IMG/VR virus record: IMGVR_UViG_3300021962_000637
Coordinates: 1-24,161 of that record
Reading direction: 5' to 3' (one strand)
Length of the DNA: 24,161 bases
Source: a virus
Under the pieces are notes generated by a model. That model made no database searches, was not told where the DNA came from, and saw only the letters and a program-made list of their open reading frames with translations. A program made the position numbers and the translations under genes. Each line of letters starts with the position of its first letter. Within the stretch, counting starts at the first letter, position 1. Below are positions 7,585 through 14,900 of the stretch, piece after piece.

Positions 7585-8090
7585 TACTTACTGTTGAGTT
7601 TATCAACGGTGGAAGCTTTCAAGAAAGCCCAATTTTCACCTACCCAAAATCCCAGGTGAACTAGGTAGTATGACATTGCTCCCAAGATTAAGGTCTTAAC
7701 GATGTCTGACCACTCGGTCTCTACTCGATACTTAATGGTGACCAGGTACGCATAATAATCATCGTCCTTTATTCTTTTAGACGAAACGTCTACTATTTCA
7801 ATTAGATTGCGATCTGCGAAAATTCCCTGGATCTTAGACACTGACTCAAACACTCTACTCTTTTCAAGATCAATTAAATCGCCGGTTGCTAATTGAAGCT
7901 CAGGCTCTAAATTAACAACATAGTAAACTCGACATAATGAATCAACTCTCATCTTCTTTGACTTGAAGATGCCCGACTCATCAATTGCTCTGATCTGTTT
8001 TCGGTAAAACCAATAATTGGTAATGTCCTTTAACACAGTCCTTGCCGAGTTAAAGGTTTCTATCGGATTAATTAAATTAAGTAGTCCCAT
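7584..8090 (-). CDS. Hypothetical protein with C-terminal hydrophobic segment
   Basis: 168 aa, starting MGLLNLINPIETFNSA. Residues 1-30 include an amphipathic, aromatic stretch (ITNYWFYRKQ); the middle is alpha/beta-like (SKIQGIFADRNLIEIVDV, YYAYLVTIKYRV). Residues about 131-156 (TLILGAMSYYLVHLGFW) form a hydrophobic segment that could insert in a membrane. The start lies 2 nt after the sigma-factor stop, so it is translated from the same mRNA. No family recognised; with the two following genes it forms a group of three consecutive membrane-linked proteins. Confidence 0.55.
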   Translation of the reverse strand: MGLLNLINPIETFNSARTVLKDITNYWFYRKQIRAIDESGIFKSKKMRVDSLCRVYYVVNLEPELQLATGDLIDLEKSRVFESVSKIQGIFADRNLIEIVDVSSKRIKDDDYYAYLVTIKYRVETEWSDIVKTLILGAMSYYLVHLGFWVGENWAFLKASTVDKLNSK

Positions 8091-8092
8091 AT

Positions 8093-8719
8093 TTAAAAGT
8101 ATTCTTTTAATCTGTCAATCATTTCTGGATTCTTTGATAAAACGGCCTCTCTTAGCATTTTACGAGCCTTTCTGATTTTGGTTTTGACTGTGTTAAGATT
8201 CATATCATACTTCTCAGCTATTTCATTACCTCTCATGTGATTCATTTCCTTATCTATCAAAATGGATTTTTCAATGCAATCAGGCAGGCCAGTAAGTTCA
8301 ACTTGAGTCATTACATACAGATCGTCCATGTAAATTTCTCTCTCAAAGGTATGTAGAGAATCGTCCGGTAAATTCAGAGGCTTTGTCAAATTATCAAGAC
8401 TTTGCGCAAACTGTACTTTCAACTTATGCTGGTGCAGCAAAGCTTCATTCTTAGCTATTGTATAAATCCAAGTAGTGAATCGATACGAATCGCTATAAGA
8501 AGTAAGCCCCTTGAATATCTTGAATAAAGTATTGTGAAGAACTTCTTCAGTTTCGTCAGGGTCATTAAAGAACTTCCAAATGAAGAACTTTAGCTTTGGA
8601 TACATGATTGAGGCTAACCTATTTCTATCCTTTTCTGTGTAATTGCCGCTCTTGATTAATTCAGCAAGGCTTTGCATTTCGTCGTTTAATTGTTTGTTAA
8701 TTAGGTCGTAAGCGCTCAT
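8093..8719 (-). CDS. ECF-type RNA polymerase sigma factor
   Basis: 208 aa. Region 2 is seen at about residues 36-101, with the characteristic ETEEVLHNTLFKIFKGL helix (core RNA polymerase contact and -10 recognition) followed by FTTWIYTIAKNEAL. Region 4 at about 135-194 has the HTH core GNEIAEKYDMNLNTVKTKIRKARK and the terminal MLREAV. Length and two-domain layout match extracytoplasmic-function sigma factors, which are very common in Bacteroidota. The protein would bind host core RNA polymerase and direct it to phage promoters. It is not the gp55 type of T4, but it lies next to terminase and structural genes, and the window contains repeated TATAAATA-like boxes, so it is a reasonable candidate for the phage late sigma factor. 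That link is inference. Confidence 0.85.
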   Translation of the reverse strand: MSAYDLINKQLNDEMQSLAELIKSGNYTEKDRNRLASIMYPKLKFFIWKFFNDPDETEEVLHNTLFKIFKGLTSYSDSYRFTTWIYTIAKNEALLHQHKLKVQFAQSLDNLTKPLNLPDDSLHTFEREIYMDDLYVMTQVELTGLPDCIEKSILIDKEMNHMRGNEIAEKYDMNLNTVKTKIRKARKMLREAVLSKNPEMIDRLKEYF

Positions 8720-8729
8720 TAATATATTT

Positions 8730-9446
8730 TTAGTTGAAGTGTTTAGGGTTCTCGGCTTTCCATTTTTCGTAGCGTTCAGTGATCTGGATCAAAATTTTGT
8801 TTCTAACAATATCTTCATCTTTAAATGTATGAATGCCTAAATTATTGATTCCTTCTAATAATTTAATGAATTCGGGCAAAGCTACCTTACTCTTTGCAAT
8901 GTCGTACTGGCTAACGTCTCCGCAAATTAAAACCTTGGAGTCTTTTCCCATACGGGTTATGAACAGCATAAGCTGTTTAAAATCAGCATTTTGAGCTTCG
9001 TCTAGAATCATTAAGCAATTATCAAAAGTTGCTCCTCTCATGTAGGCAAGCGGTCTAAACTCGATAACTCCAGTAGCTTCAAGCCAGCCCACACAGTTCG
9101 GATCATGTAGTAATTTTACCAAATTTGAACGATAACTTTCCATAAATGGGTCAATTTTATCCTTGATTTCACCAGGTAAAAACCCAAGTTTTTCACCAGA
9201 CTCTTGAATGGGCTTTGACAGAATGATCTTTTTTATTTTACCTGACATGTACAGCTTCAAAGCAGCTAGGCAGGCGGTGAACGTCTTACTTGTTCCAGCA
9301 GGTCCATAGCAAAAGGTTATTTCATCATTCATTATCTTTTGAAAGTAACTCTCCTGAGAAGGCTTAAGATTAATTGTACGTAAGTCTTTTTCAGTAATCT
9401 CCAATTTCGGAGTTTGGGCTTTTCTCTTAATTTGTCTTTCTGGCAT
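8730..9446 (-). CDS. phoH: PhoH-like P-loop ATPase
   Basis: 238 aa. A Walker A motif GPAGTSKT is at residues 48-55 and a Walker B motif CLMILDEAQN at about 144-153. In between is the PhoH signature segment with IILSKPIQESGEKLGFLPG and the DPFM motif. This is the core of the PhoH family, cytoplasmic ATPases with proposed RNA-helicase-type activity that many large phages carry; their role in infection is not established. The length corresponds to a single PhoH domain with a short basic N terminus (PERQIKRKAQ). The start overlaps the upstream gene by 20 nt, and the sigma-factor gene follows after 10 nt. Confidence 0.9.
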   Translation of the reverse strand: MPERQIKRKAQTPKLEITEKDLRTINLKPSQESYFQKIMNDEITFCYGPAGTSKTFTACLAALKLYMSGKIKKIILSKPIQESGEKLGFLPGEIKDKIDPFMESYRSNLVKLLHDPNCVGWLEATGVIEFRPLAYMRGATFDNCLMILDEAQNADFKQLMLFITRMGKDSKVLICGDVSQYDIAKSKVALPEFIKLLEGINNLGIHTFKDEDIVRNKILIQITERYEKWKAENPKHFN

Positions 9447-9738
9447 TTGATTTTGTTTTTTTATTAGGCGAGTTGATTTTAGAAAGTAGATTTTGACAGT
9501 TAGCGCAAGACTCGTAGTCTTCGATCTGCTTGTAGAAATTGATTGCTTTATCTAAGCAGTCAGGCCAATCTTCTTGACTTGCGACGACGTCAATTTCTTC
9601 GTCCACTATCATTAGTTTTTTTATGTAAATTTGTTGAGCCTTCTTCTTCATTGCTGAACCGATTGATTTTACAATCTTATCGAAGATCTCTTTTTTATTA
9701 TTTTCGTAATCGAAGTCCAGTAATTCGTCAGGTTTCAT
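9427..9738 (-). CDS. Small charged hypothetical protein with CxxC
   Basis: 103 aa, starting MKPDELLDFDYENN. It is rich in Lys, Asp, Glu and Ile and predicted mostly helical, with a single CANC pair at about residues 78-81 and a very basic, Asn/Lys-rich C terminus. It overlaps the PhoH-like gene by 20 nt and follows the large terminase by 9 nt, so it is translated from the same operon. The CANC pair might bind a metal but has no visible partner pair. No family recognised. Confidence 0.6.
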   Translation of the reverse strand: MKPDELLDFDYENNKKEIFDKIVKSIGSAMKKKAQQIYIKKLMIVDEEIDVVASQEDWPDCLDKAINFYKQIEDYESCANCQNLLSKINSPNKKTKSNARKTN

Positions 9739-9747
9739 AGGATTTTG

Positions 9748-11697
9748 TTAAGTATTGTTTCCGTAAAAATGGCCAAGTAGTCTCTTGTACTCATCAACGG
9801 TATTTTCGTCAAATCTTTTGGTTGCGCCCGGTTTTTTTATTTCCGGGGTACGATTTAGATCTCTTAATGTTTCATGGTTGTAACCTGAATCATGGCCCAA
9901 GTAAGCCTCTCCCAAGAATTGAGCATAGACTTTTTCAAGATAGTCCTTGGGCAGTCGATCCAATTCGTCGTTGACCAATTCCCAAAAATTGGGAGATTCA
10001 AAAAAGGCTGCAGTTGATACGCAAGTCATTGCCAAATCGTCATTGCCGTTTTGACTTCTGTACGTACCGTTGCCGGCCTTACCGAACGATCCGAGTTCAT
10101 GCACCGTTTTAAATTCATTCGGTAAAATTTTATTAACAGCAGTCAAGTACTTAAAGCGTTCGCAATACTTGGTCTTATTCGATTCAGTCATCTTTAGGCC
10201 AGGTTTCCAATTAGTAGAAGAGGTCATGTGTTTTGAATGCACCAATTGACCAGGCCAAAAAAGTTCGTTCTGCTCAATTTTGTCCATGACGTAATCGCCC
10301 TTATGGTCAAGCTCGATTAAGAGCCTAACTTTTTCAGGATTGAATACTTTGTAAGTCAAGTACTCGAGAACATTACTGAACTCATTAATGTCCTTTTTAT
10401 TACTTCTAAACGAGGCGACTTGGACAAGTCCGAAAAAGTCACCCTCATTCTTGATGAAGTCTTTCACTTGTTCTAGCATCTTGATGGGAAGAGCTGTGAA
10501 TTTAAAAATATTAATGACTGAATAGTCACGTCCAACGCCAGAAGCAGTATCTATTGAGAATACGTAAGTGTTACCATCGTTTCTAATGTCGTCTGGTGTG
10601 AATTTACTAAAGTTAGGGTGAACTAAGAAGCCTTCTAATAGGTCTAAATTCTCTGGAGTTTGGGCCCATTCTGGGACCACGTATGTAGTGCGAAATGAAA
10701 AGATCTTTTTTAAATCCTTTGACGGCAGTAATAGCTTATCAGACGAAAAGAACTGAAGTCCGTATTCTTGATTGAAATCTTCCTCTGAGCCCAAGTTAGC
10801 AATGGTCATCTTCTTCCATTCCTCATCTCTGCCTGGGACCTGCCACCAGTCAACTCTTAACGGCACGTATGTATTCAAGCCGTTCATTGCATCCATGTAA
10901 ATTTCATAGAATCGGTTCATTCCATTAGGAGTCGATGTTATGATTACCTTTGAATTAGTGGAGGCTGAAATTGTCGGATAGATCGCTCGGTAAAAGAAGT
11001 CTAAGTACGATGGGTTGATGTGAGCGAACTCATCGATGTACAGCACGTGAATCGTAAAACCAATACCTGTATTTTTAGTAGTGGTACGACCAATTAGACG
11101 ACATCCGTTATCGAACTTAAGCGACATTACGTTATTTGAAATACAACCAGGTTTAAGGAAGAACGGTAAGTTCTCCAACACTGATTTAATTTTGTCCAAT
11201 ACCTCTTTAGTCGTCGATGCAACGTTAGCAACAGCCAACACGTTTTTATCGGTATGGAATATCAAGTACCATGCAATGAACACTCCCGACATAACGGTCT
11301 TACCGATCTGACGAGATGCCATTAGGCAATTGAATCGATTGTTCTTGAAGGATCTGATGATCTCTTCTTGGTAATCTCTTAATGTGATTTGCTGAATTCC
11401 GTCTTCTGTCATTACTTGTGCGTACTTTGACGCAAAGTAAACCGGATCGTGTTTACATCGCTTGATCTCCTCAAGCTCTTCCGGTGTGTATTCGAAAACG
11501 ATATTTGCTTTCTTCCACACTGGATCATTATCTTTGAACGGCGAGTTTTTGATGGTCTTGATATCGATCATACCATTTTCAAAATCGTCTAGGAGTTTTT
11601 GAACTTTCTCTGTCGTCCAAATTGCACTGTTCTCCTGATCTAAATTGGAGAGTTTCATTTGGGTTCGACCGCCGCTGTTTGCTATAAAGTCTCTCAT
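9748..11697 (-). CDS. Large terminase subunit (T4 gp17-like packaging motor)
   Basis: 649 aa. The N-terminal ATPase has Walker A SRQIGKT at residues 128-134 (T4 gp17 has SRQLGKT), a Walker B HVLYIDEFAH at 217-226 with catalytic Glu, and a coupling segment (IITSTPNG). The C-terminal RNase H-fold nuclease shows the acidic residues in FSIDTASG, LIELDHKGDY and NDDLAMT. The full gp17-type architecture and length are present. The protein pumps DNA into the prohead and cuts the concatemer. The ATG overlaps the preceding stop (ATGA), consistent with coupling to the putative small subunit. A second Met at residue 14 is an alternative start. Confidence 0.95.
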   Translation of the reverse strand: MRDFIANSGGRTQMKLSNLDQENSAIWTTEKVQKLLDDFENGMIDIKTIKNSPFKDNDPVWKKANIVFEYTPEELEEIKRCKHDPVYFASKYAQVMTEDGIQQITLRDYQEEIIRSFKNNRFNCLMASRQIGKTVMSGVFIAWYLIFHTDKNVLAVANVASTTKEVLDKIKSVLENLPFFLKPGCISNNVMSLKFDNGCRLIGRTTTKNTGIGFTIHVLYIDEFAHINPSYLDFFYRAIYPTISASTNSKVIITSTPNGMNRFYEIYMDAMNGLNTYVPLRVDWWQVPGRDEEWKKMTIANLGSEEDFNQEYGLQFFSSDKLLLPSKDLKKIFSFRTTYVVPEWAQTPENLDLLEGFLVHPNFSKFTPDDIRNDGNTYVFSIDTASGVGRDYSVINIFKFTALPIKMLEQVKDFIKNEGDFFGLVQVASFRSNKKDINEFSNVLEYLTYKVFNPEKVRLLIELDHKGDYVMDKIEQNELFWPGQLVHSKHMTSSTNWKPGLKMTESNKTKYCERFKYLTAVNKILPNEFKTVHELGSFGKAGNGTYRSQNGNDDLAMTCVSTAAFFESPNFWELVNDELDRLPKDYLEKVYAQFLGEAYLGHDSGYNHETLRDLNRTPEIKKPGATKRFDENTVDEYKRLLGHFYGNNT

Positions 11698-12437
11698 ATT
11701 AATGAGTTAACGTCATCTAAGAAGTCATCATTGTCATCCTCTTCCTGCATCACTGCGTTTGAAATTCCGCGTTCTACCATGACCTCTACTTTTTTGGATG
11801 GGTGAGTCAAATGTCTGGAATCAGACACGTCCTCCTCAACCTCAATTGCGTCAATCTCTTTCATTAGATTTTTTGTGCCAGCCGTTATGTAGTAATCAGT
11901 AGATCCAGTAGGTAGAGCTCGTTGAGAAGACTCTGGGTTCGTATCACGCTGCGTGATTTCCTGATTCATCTTACGGTACGTATCCTCTAGGAATAACATG
12001 TAATTCGCTTGAGTCTTAACGACTGTTGTTAACTTATCTTGTAATTGCCCGAATACCTCAAACAGTCGAGGGTGGGTGTTTCCTTGGTTTATTTCCTCAG
12101 CAATTTTTTCGATTGCCATTCTTATTGTTTTTAGTTGAAAGAAGATGTTTTGAATGCTAGAATTATCAAGAATCTGCTTCTGTTTGATATAGTCATGCTT
12201 TTCAATCACTCCTAGATCAACATAGAACTTTAACATGGAGCCAGTTATGTCCTTGGCCTTCTTTTCAAAGTCAGCGTTCATTTCCATGAAGTCTAACGGG
12301 GGAGCGGCCGCGATCTCAGCAAGCTGTTCATCAATATTATCATCTTCCGGAGTAGGTCCTCCTGAATAATTTCTCAGAAGATCCTCAAGCTCACTTTTGA
12401 TTTGTGCCTTCTTTTCCTTTGTGAATACTCCGCTCAT
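11694..12437 (-). CDS. Putative small terminase subunit
   Basis: 247 aa from the ATG at 12437 (MSGVFTKEKKAQIKSELEDLL), which lies 4 nt after the previous stop. An upstream in-frame ATG at 12485 would overlap the previous gene heavily and is less likely. The protein is mainly helical, with a long central coiled-coil region (about residues 85-170) and acidic tails, ending in DDNDDFLDDVNSLI. T4 gp16 and related small terminases are also built around a central coiled coil that forms a ring and binds DNA, and the position directly before and overlapping the large subunit supports this role. No helix-turn-helix is obvious, so the call is mainly contextual. Confidence 0.55.
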   Translation of the reverse strand: MSGVFTKEKKAQIKSELEDLLRNYSGGPTPEDDNIDEQLAEIAAAPPLDFMEMNADFEKKAKDITGSMLKFYVDLGVIEKHDYIKQKQILDNSSIQNIFFQLKTIRMAIEKIAEEINQGNTHPRLFEVFGQLQDKLTTVVKTQANYMLFLEDTYRKMNQEITQRDTNPESSQRALPTGSTDYYITAGTKNLMKEIDAIEVEEDVSDSRHLTHPSKKVEVMVERGISNAVMQEEDDNDDFLDDVNSLI

Positions 12438-12441
12438 GGGA

Positions 12442-12687
12442 TTAGTTAAGTCTGTTTTCGTTTTTATCCAGAGCAGGGTTTGCAAAAATCTTTATTTGCT
12501 TAACGGCTTCAATGTGCTCATACAGATAGGCTTCTAGATAAGCAATGAAAGCGTCTAACACAGGATTTGCTCCAAACATCTGGTTAGACAAAATCCTTTT
12601 CATTAGGGAGTTCTTGTATTTGTACCCCAAATGAAGGCGATTGTCTTTTCTATTGTACACAACTTGGTATAAAGAGTTTCTTATCAT
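12442..12687 (-). CDS. Small hypothetical protein between wedge and terminase genes
   Basis: 81 aa, starting MIRNSLYQVVYNRKD. The start overlaps the TGA of the gp6-like gene (ATGA), so translation is coupled. The first half is basic and may be beta-rich; the second half has two helices (NPVLDAFIAYLEAYLYEHIEAV). No cysteine, signal peptide or membrane segment. It might be a baseplate or head-completion accessory protein by position, but no family is recognised. Confidence 0.55.
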   Translation of the reverse strand: MIRNSLYQVVYNRKDNRLHLGYKYKNSLMKRILSNQMFGANPVLDAFIAYLEAYLYEHIEAVKQIKIFANPALDKNENRLN

Positions 12688-14378
12688 AGGATACCGGTAT
12701 TTTTACGAGGTATTTGAGCTTTGATCTGGATGTTTAAAGCACCCAGTGAAGTATCGGACAGCCCCTCAGAGTATTGATTGCCTCGAGAATCCTTCCAACC
12801 TCCTCTAATCACCGGAAACTCGTCAAGCCCGATCACAATATCGTTAAATTCGTCTAATCCGACTAGGGCGGTCGAAGATGGGTTTAAGGTTAGTGCCTTT
12901 TCGTTGGCTTCTCCTACTATATTGATGTTAACTGAGTCAACTCCAGATAGTTCTTCAATGACCCTGATCAAGTCGCTCTTTGGAACTCGGTCCTGTCTCT
13001 TCAACTTGATGAAATAGTTACCTATTGCATCAGCTATGTCTGACTTGATGATGTCGGTCGTAATATCGTCAAAGGCAATGATACTGACGTTTAGGATGTA
13101 TCTAGTAATTTTTGGATCTACTATTTTTAAGTCAGATGAAATCATTTTTGTTCCGGACTTCTCGATGTACTTTAGTAATTCATTTTTTTGGAAGGCTGTT
13201 AATTTGAAATTAGCTGTTGCTAAATTAAAATAATCTGTTCCGTTATTGAACATTTGAGACACATCTGGCACCAAGAATAGATTGATCATTCTTGAATCTA
13301 AAATGTTTCCAGTAGCATCTTGGTCCAAGAAAACTTTGATGGTTGAGAACATTTGTAGCTTCTGTAAAAGAATTTCATAGTTATCTAAGTTAACCAGGGC
13401 AAAGCTCTTTGAAGCTCTTGGAGCAATCAATCTAGTCAGAACTGGATCTTCTGGATCAACTCCGAAATTTGGAGGACTTACTGTTGATATTGTGAAGTAG
13501 TCGGGCATTGTGATCTCTTCACCGATTGGAGAGAATCCAGTGTCAACGAAACTAAATATTACCTGCTTCGGATCATCAACCTTTACATTACCGGCTGAGC
13601 CGTCAGTCGTTAAGTACTCAACCACGATAGTAGAGCCAGTTGTCGGTATTTTACCAAATGAACCGTTTCCAAAATAAATGTCTAAGCCATTCGTTATGCC
13701 AGTTTTTGCGATAAACCCTTTAGCATTTCTAGGAATGTCTAATAGTGATTCGTACTTGGTCCACTGCTCACCATTGATGTAAACGTTGACCATGAAATTG
13801 TCGATGTAAAAATTATTTGGAGCGCCGAGCTGATAACTTTCAAAAGCTTGACCCTTTGCGGTAAAGGTTTGTGATTCGATTTGACCCTGTCTGATATTAA
13901 AGATTGCAGTAGTTTCTGCTCCAGTTAGAGAAAGCCTAACGTCTTCTTGAACAAGCTCAATCGCATAGACTAAACCGTTGTTTTCGCATCTAACCCTGAA
14001 AAGATTATTCAATATCACCTTGGATGCAGGTGGATTGATGTTGGGTTTACGAATCATTCTGATCTGTCCAGTAGCGCCGATCGCTCTGCTCGGATTGTGA
14101 CCTGAAAGAGTGGCTAACGAGTAGATTGAAGAAACTCTACTTGCTTCATTGATGTTCAATTCGGTGATTGCATCTTCAATGTAATAAAAAATCAATTGAC
14201 TTAAATTTTCAACAACAATCAAGAGCTGACCGAACGGCGAAGCTGCGGTAAACACAGATCTACTCTGTTTAAATTTGTCTTGTAAAAACTGAATGCTTTC
14301 ACCAAGTATATCTCGGACTCTTATTCTTAGGTTAGTGAAGAGCCTTAAGCTTGTATTTGAGTTGCTAATGTCTGCCAT
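12684..14378 (-). CDS. Baseplate wedge protein, T4 gp6 / baseplate J-like
   Basis: 564 aa. The N-terminal region (VRDILGESIQFLQDKFKQ, then ASPFGQLLIVVENLSQLIFYYIEDAITELNI, then RASSIYSLATLSGHNPSRAIGATGQI-like sequence) has the pattern of T4 gp6-type wedge proteins: an early helical region, then the conserved step from a short loop to a beta-domain. The central beta-rich part holds TGITNGLDIYFGNGSFGKIP, resembling the FGDGxxGxxP signature of baseplate J proteins. The C-terminal part has the wedge-type pattern (YILNVSIIAFDD, RQDRVPKSDLIRVIEELSGVDSVNI). gp6 forms the inner wedge ring of contractile tails. A TATAAATA-like box lies 23 nt upstream of the ATG. It is the first gene of the long minus-strand operon. 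Confidence 0.8.
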   Translation of the reverse strand: MADISNSNTSLRLFTNLRIRVRDILGESIQFLQDKFKQSRSVFTAASPFGQLLIVVENLSQLIFYYIEDAITELNINEASRVSSIYSLATLSGHNPSRAIGATGQIRMIRKPNINPPASKVILNNLFRVRCENNGLVYAIELVQEDVRLSLTGAETTAIFNIRQGQIESQTFTAKGQAFESYQLGAPNNFYIDNFMVNVYINGEQWTKYESLLDIPRNAKGFIAKTGITNGLDIYFGNGSFGKIPTTGSTIVVEYLTTDGSAGNVKVDDPKQVIFSFVDTGFSPIGEEITMPDYFTISTVSPPNFGVDPEDPVLTRLIAPRASKSFALVNLDNYEILLQKLQMFSTIKVFLDQDATGNILDSRMINLFLVPDVSQMFNNGTDYFNLATANFKLTAFQKNELLKYIEKSGTKMISSDLKIVDPKITRYILNVSIIAFDDITTDIIKSDIADAIGNYFIKLKRQDRVPKSDLIRVIEELSGVDSVNINIVGEANEKALTLNPSSTALVGLDEFNDIVIGLDEFPVIRGGWKDSRGNQYSEGLSDTSLGALNIQIKAQIPRKNTGIL

Positions 14379-14401
14379 TTAACAGATGACTTATTTTAGG
14401 T

Positions 14402-14409
14402 TATTTATC
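14402..14409 (-). promoter_or_regulatory. T4-late-like promoter box GATAAATA
   Basis: Minus-strand GATAAATA followed by ACCTAAAAT, 23 nt upstream of the ATG at 14378. It faces away from the box at 14445-14452, so the 14379-14474 gap is a divergent promoter region for the baseplate/terminase operon and for the tmRNA. Confidence 0.55.
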
Positions 14410-14444
14410 AGTCCTGTTTAAAAATTGTGAGAACAATGACCGTC

Positions 14445-14452
14445 TATAAATA
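14445..14452 (+). promoter_or_regulatory. T4-late-like promoter box TATAAATA before tmRNA
   Basis: An exact TATAAATA, identical to the T4 late promoter core, 22 nt before the predicted mature 5' end of the tmRNA at 14475. Transcription would begin near 14458 and leave a short 5' leader for processing. No clear -35 element is visible, as is usual for T4 late promoters. Confidence 0.55.
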
Positions 14453-14474
14453 ATGTAGTATAATAACCTTATAT

Positions 14475-14848
14475 GGGGGTGCTTGGATTTGACGTGGGCA
14501 GTTCAGGTACGCTCGCACGCCGAGGATGATGCTAAGACTCGCAAAAACGTATCACTATTTTTAAGTGGCAACACTAACTTCTGGAGCCTAGTTAACCAAG
14601 GCGTTAACACTCCTGTCGCTGAAGAGCTTTTAGCTGCATAAGTGACCAAGCGGCAACTGCTTGACTAAAATAAAGTTGCAAAACGGAATTCGCTACCGTG
14701 ACAGCGAGCAGAAGATTAGTTCTCAGTAAACCGAACTGCTAAAATAAGGGAATTGTGAATTTCGTCAGGTTAACAAACGTGACTAAGCGTGTGAACGAGA
14801 GTGTGGTTGAAGGTCAAGCGGACACGGGTTCGACTCCCGTCACCTCCA
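14475..14848 (+). ncRNA. ssrA: Phage-encoded tmRNA with extended tag reading frame
   Basis: About 374 nt. The 5' GGGGGUG (14475-14481) pairs with 3' CACCUCC (14841-14847), followed by a discriminator A; the CCA end is not encoded (CA follows). A TUGGAUUUGACG-type D-loop segment follows the 5' end. A T arm with ACGGG/CCCGU stem and UUCGACU loop is at 14824-14840. The P2 helix is seen as 14510-14520 pairing with 14787-14797 (10 of 11 bases). The likely resume codon is GGC at 14567, preceded by UUUUUAAGU. The tag runs 24 codons to UAA at 14639-14641, begins GNTNFW and ends VAEELLAA. Bacteroidota tags are about nine residues (GETNYALAA type). A hairpin CAAGC/GCUUG just after the stop fits a pseudoknot domain. 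Confidence 0.93.
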
Positions 14849-14854
14849 CAAAGA

Positions 14855-14880
14855 AAGCCTCCATTTATTGGGGGCTTTTT
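14855..14880 (+). terminator. Rho-independent terminator after tmRNA
   Basis: AAGCCTCC (14855-14862) pairs with GGGGGCTT (14870-14877) over 8 bp including one G-U, with a 7-nt loop ATTTATT, followed by a T run that continues to 14880. It starts 7 nt after the tmRNA 3' end and directly precedes the promoter box of the next plus-strand gene. Confidence 0.85.
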
Positions 14881-14887
14881 ATTTTTA

Positions 14888-14895
14888 GATAAATA
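14888..14895 (+). promoter_or_regulatory. T4-late-like promoter box GATAAATA, 5 nt from the ATG
   Basis: Plus-strand GATAAATA followed by ACTTC and then the ATG at 14901. With the spacing of T4 late promoters, transcription would begin at or next to the start codon, giving a leaderless or nearly leaderless mRNA. It lies immediately downstream of the tmRNA terminator. Confidence 0.5.
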
Positions 14896-14900
14896 ACTTC

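Noticed and set aside
14821-14850. A tRNA suggested by the T-arm-like sequence
   Set aside because: The acceptor strand pairs with 14475-14481, and the D-loop-like and P2 elements show it is the 3' end of the tmRNA. No anticodon arm is present near it.
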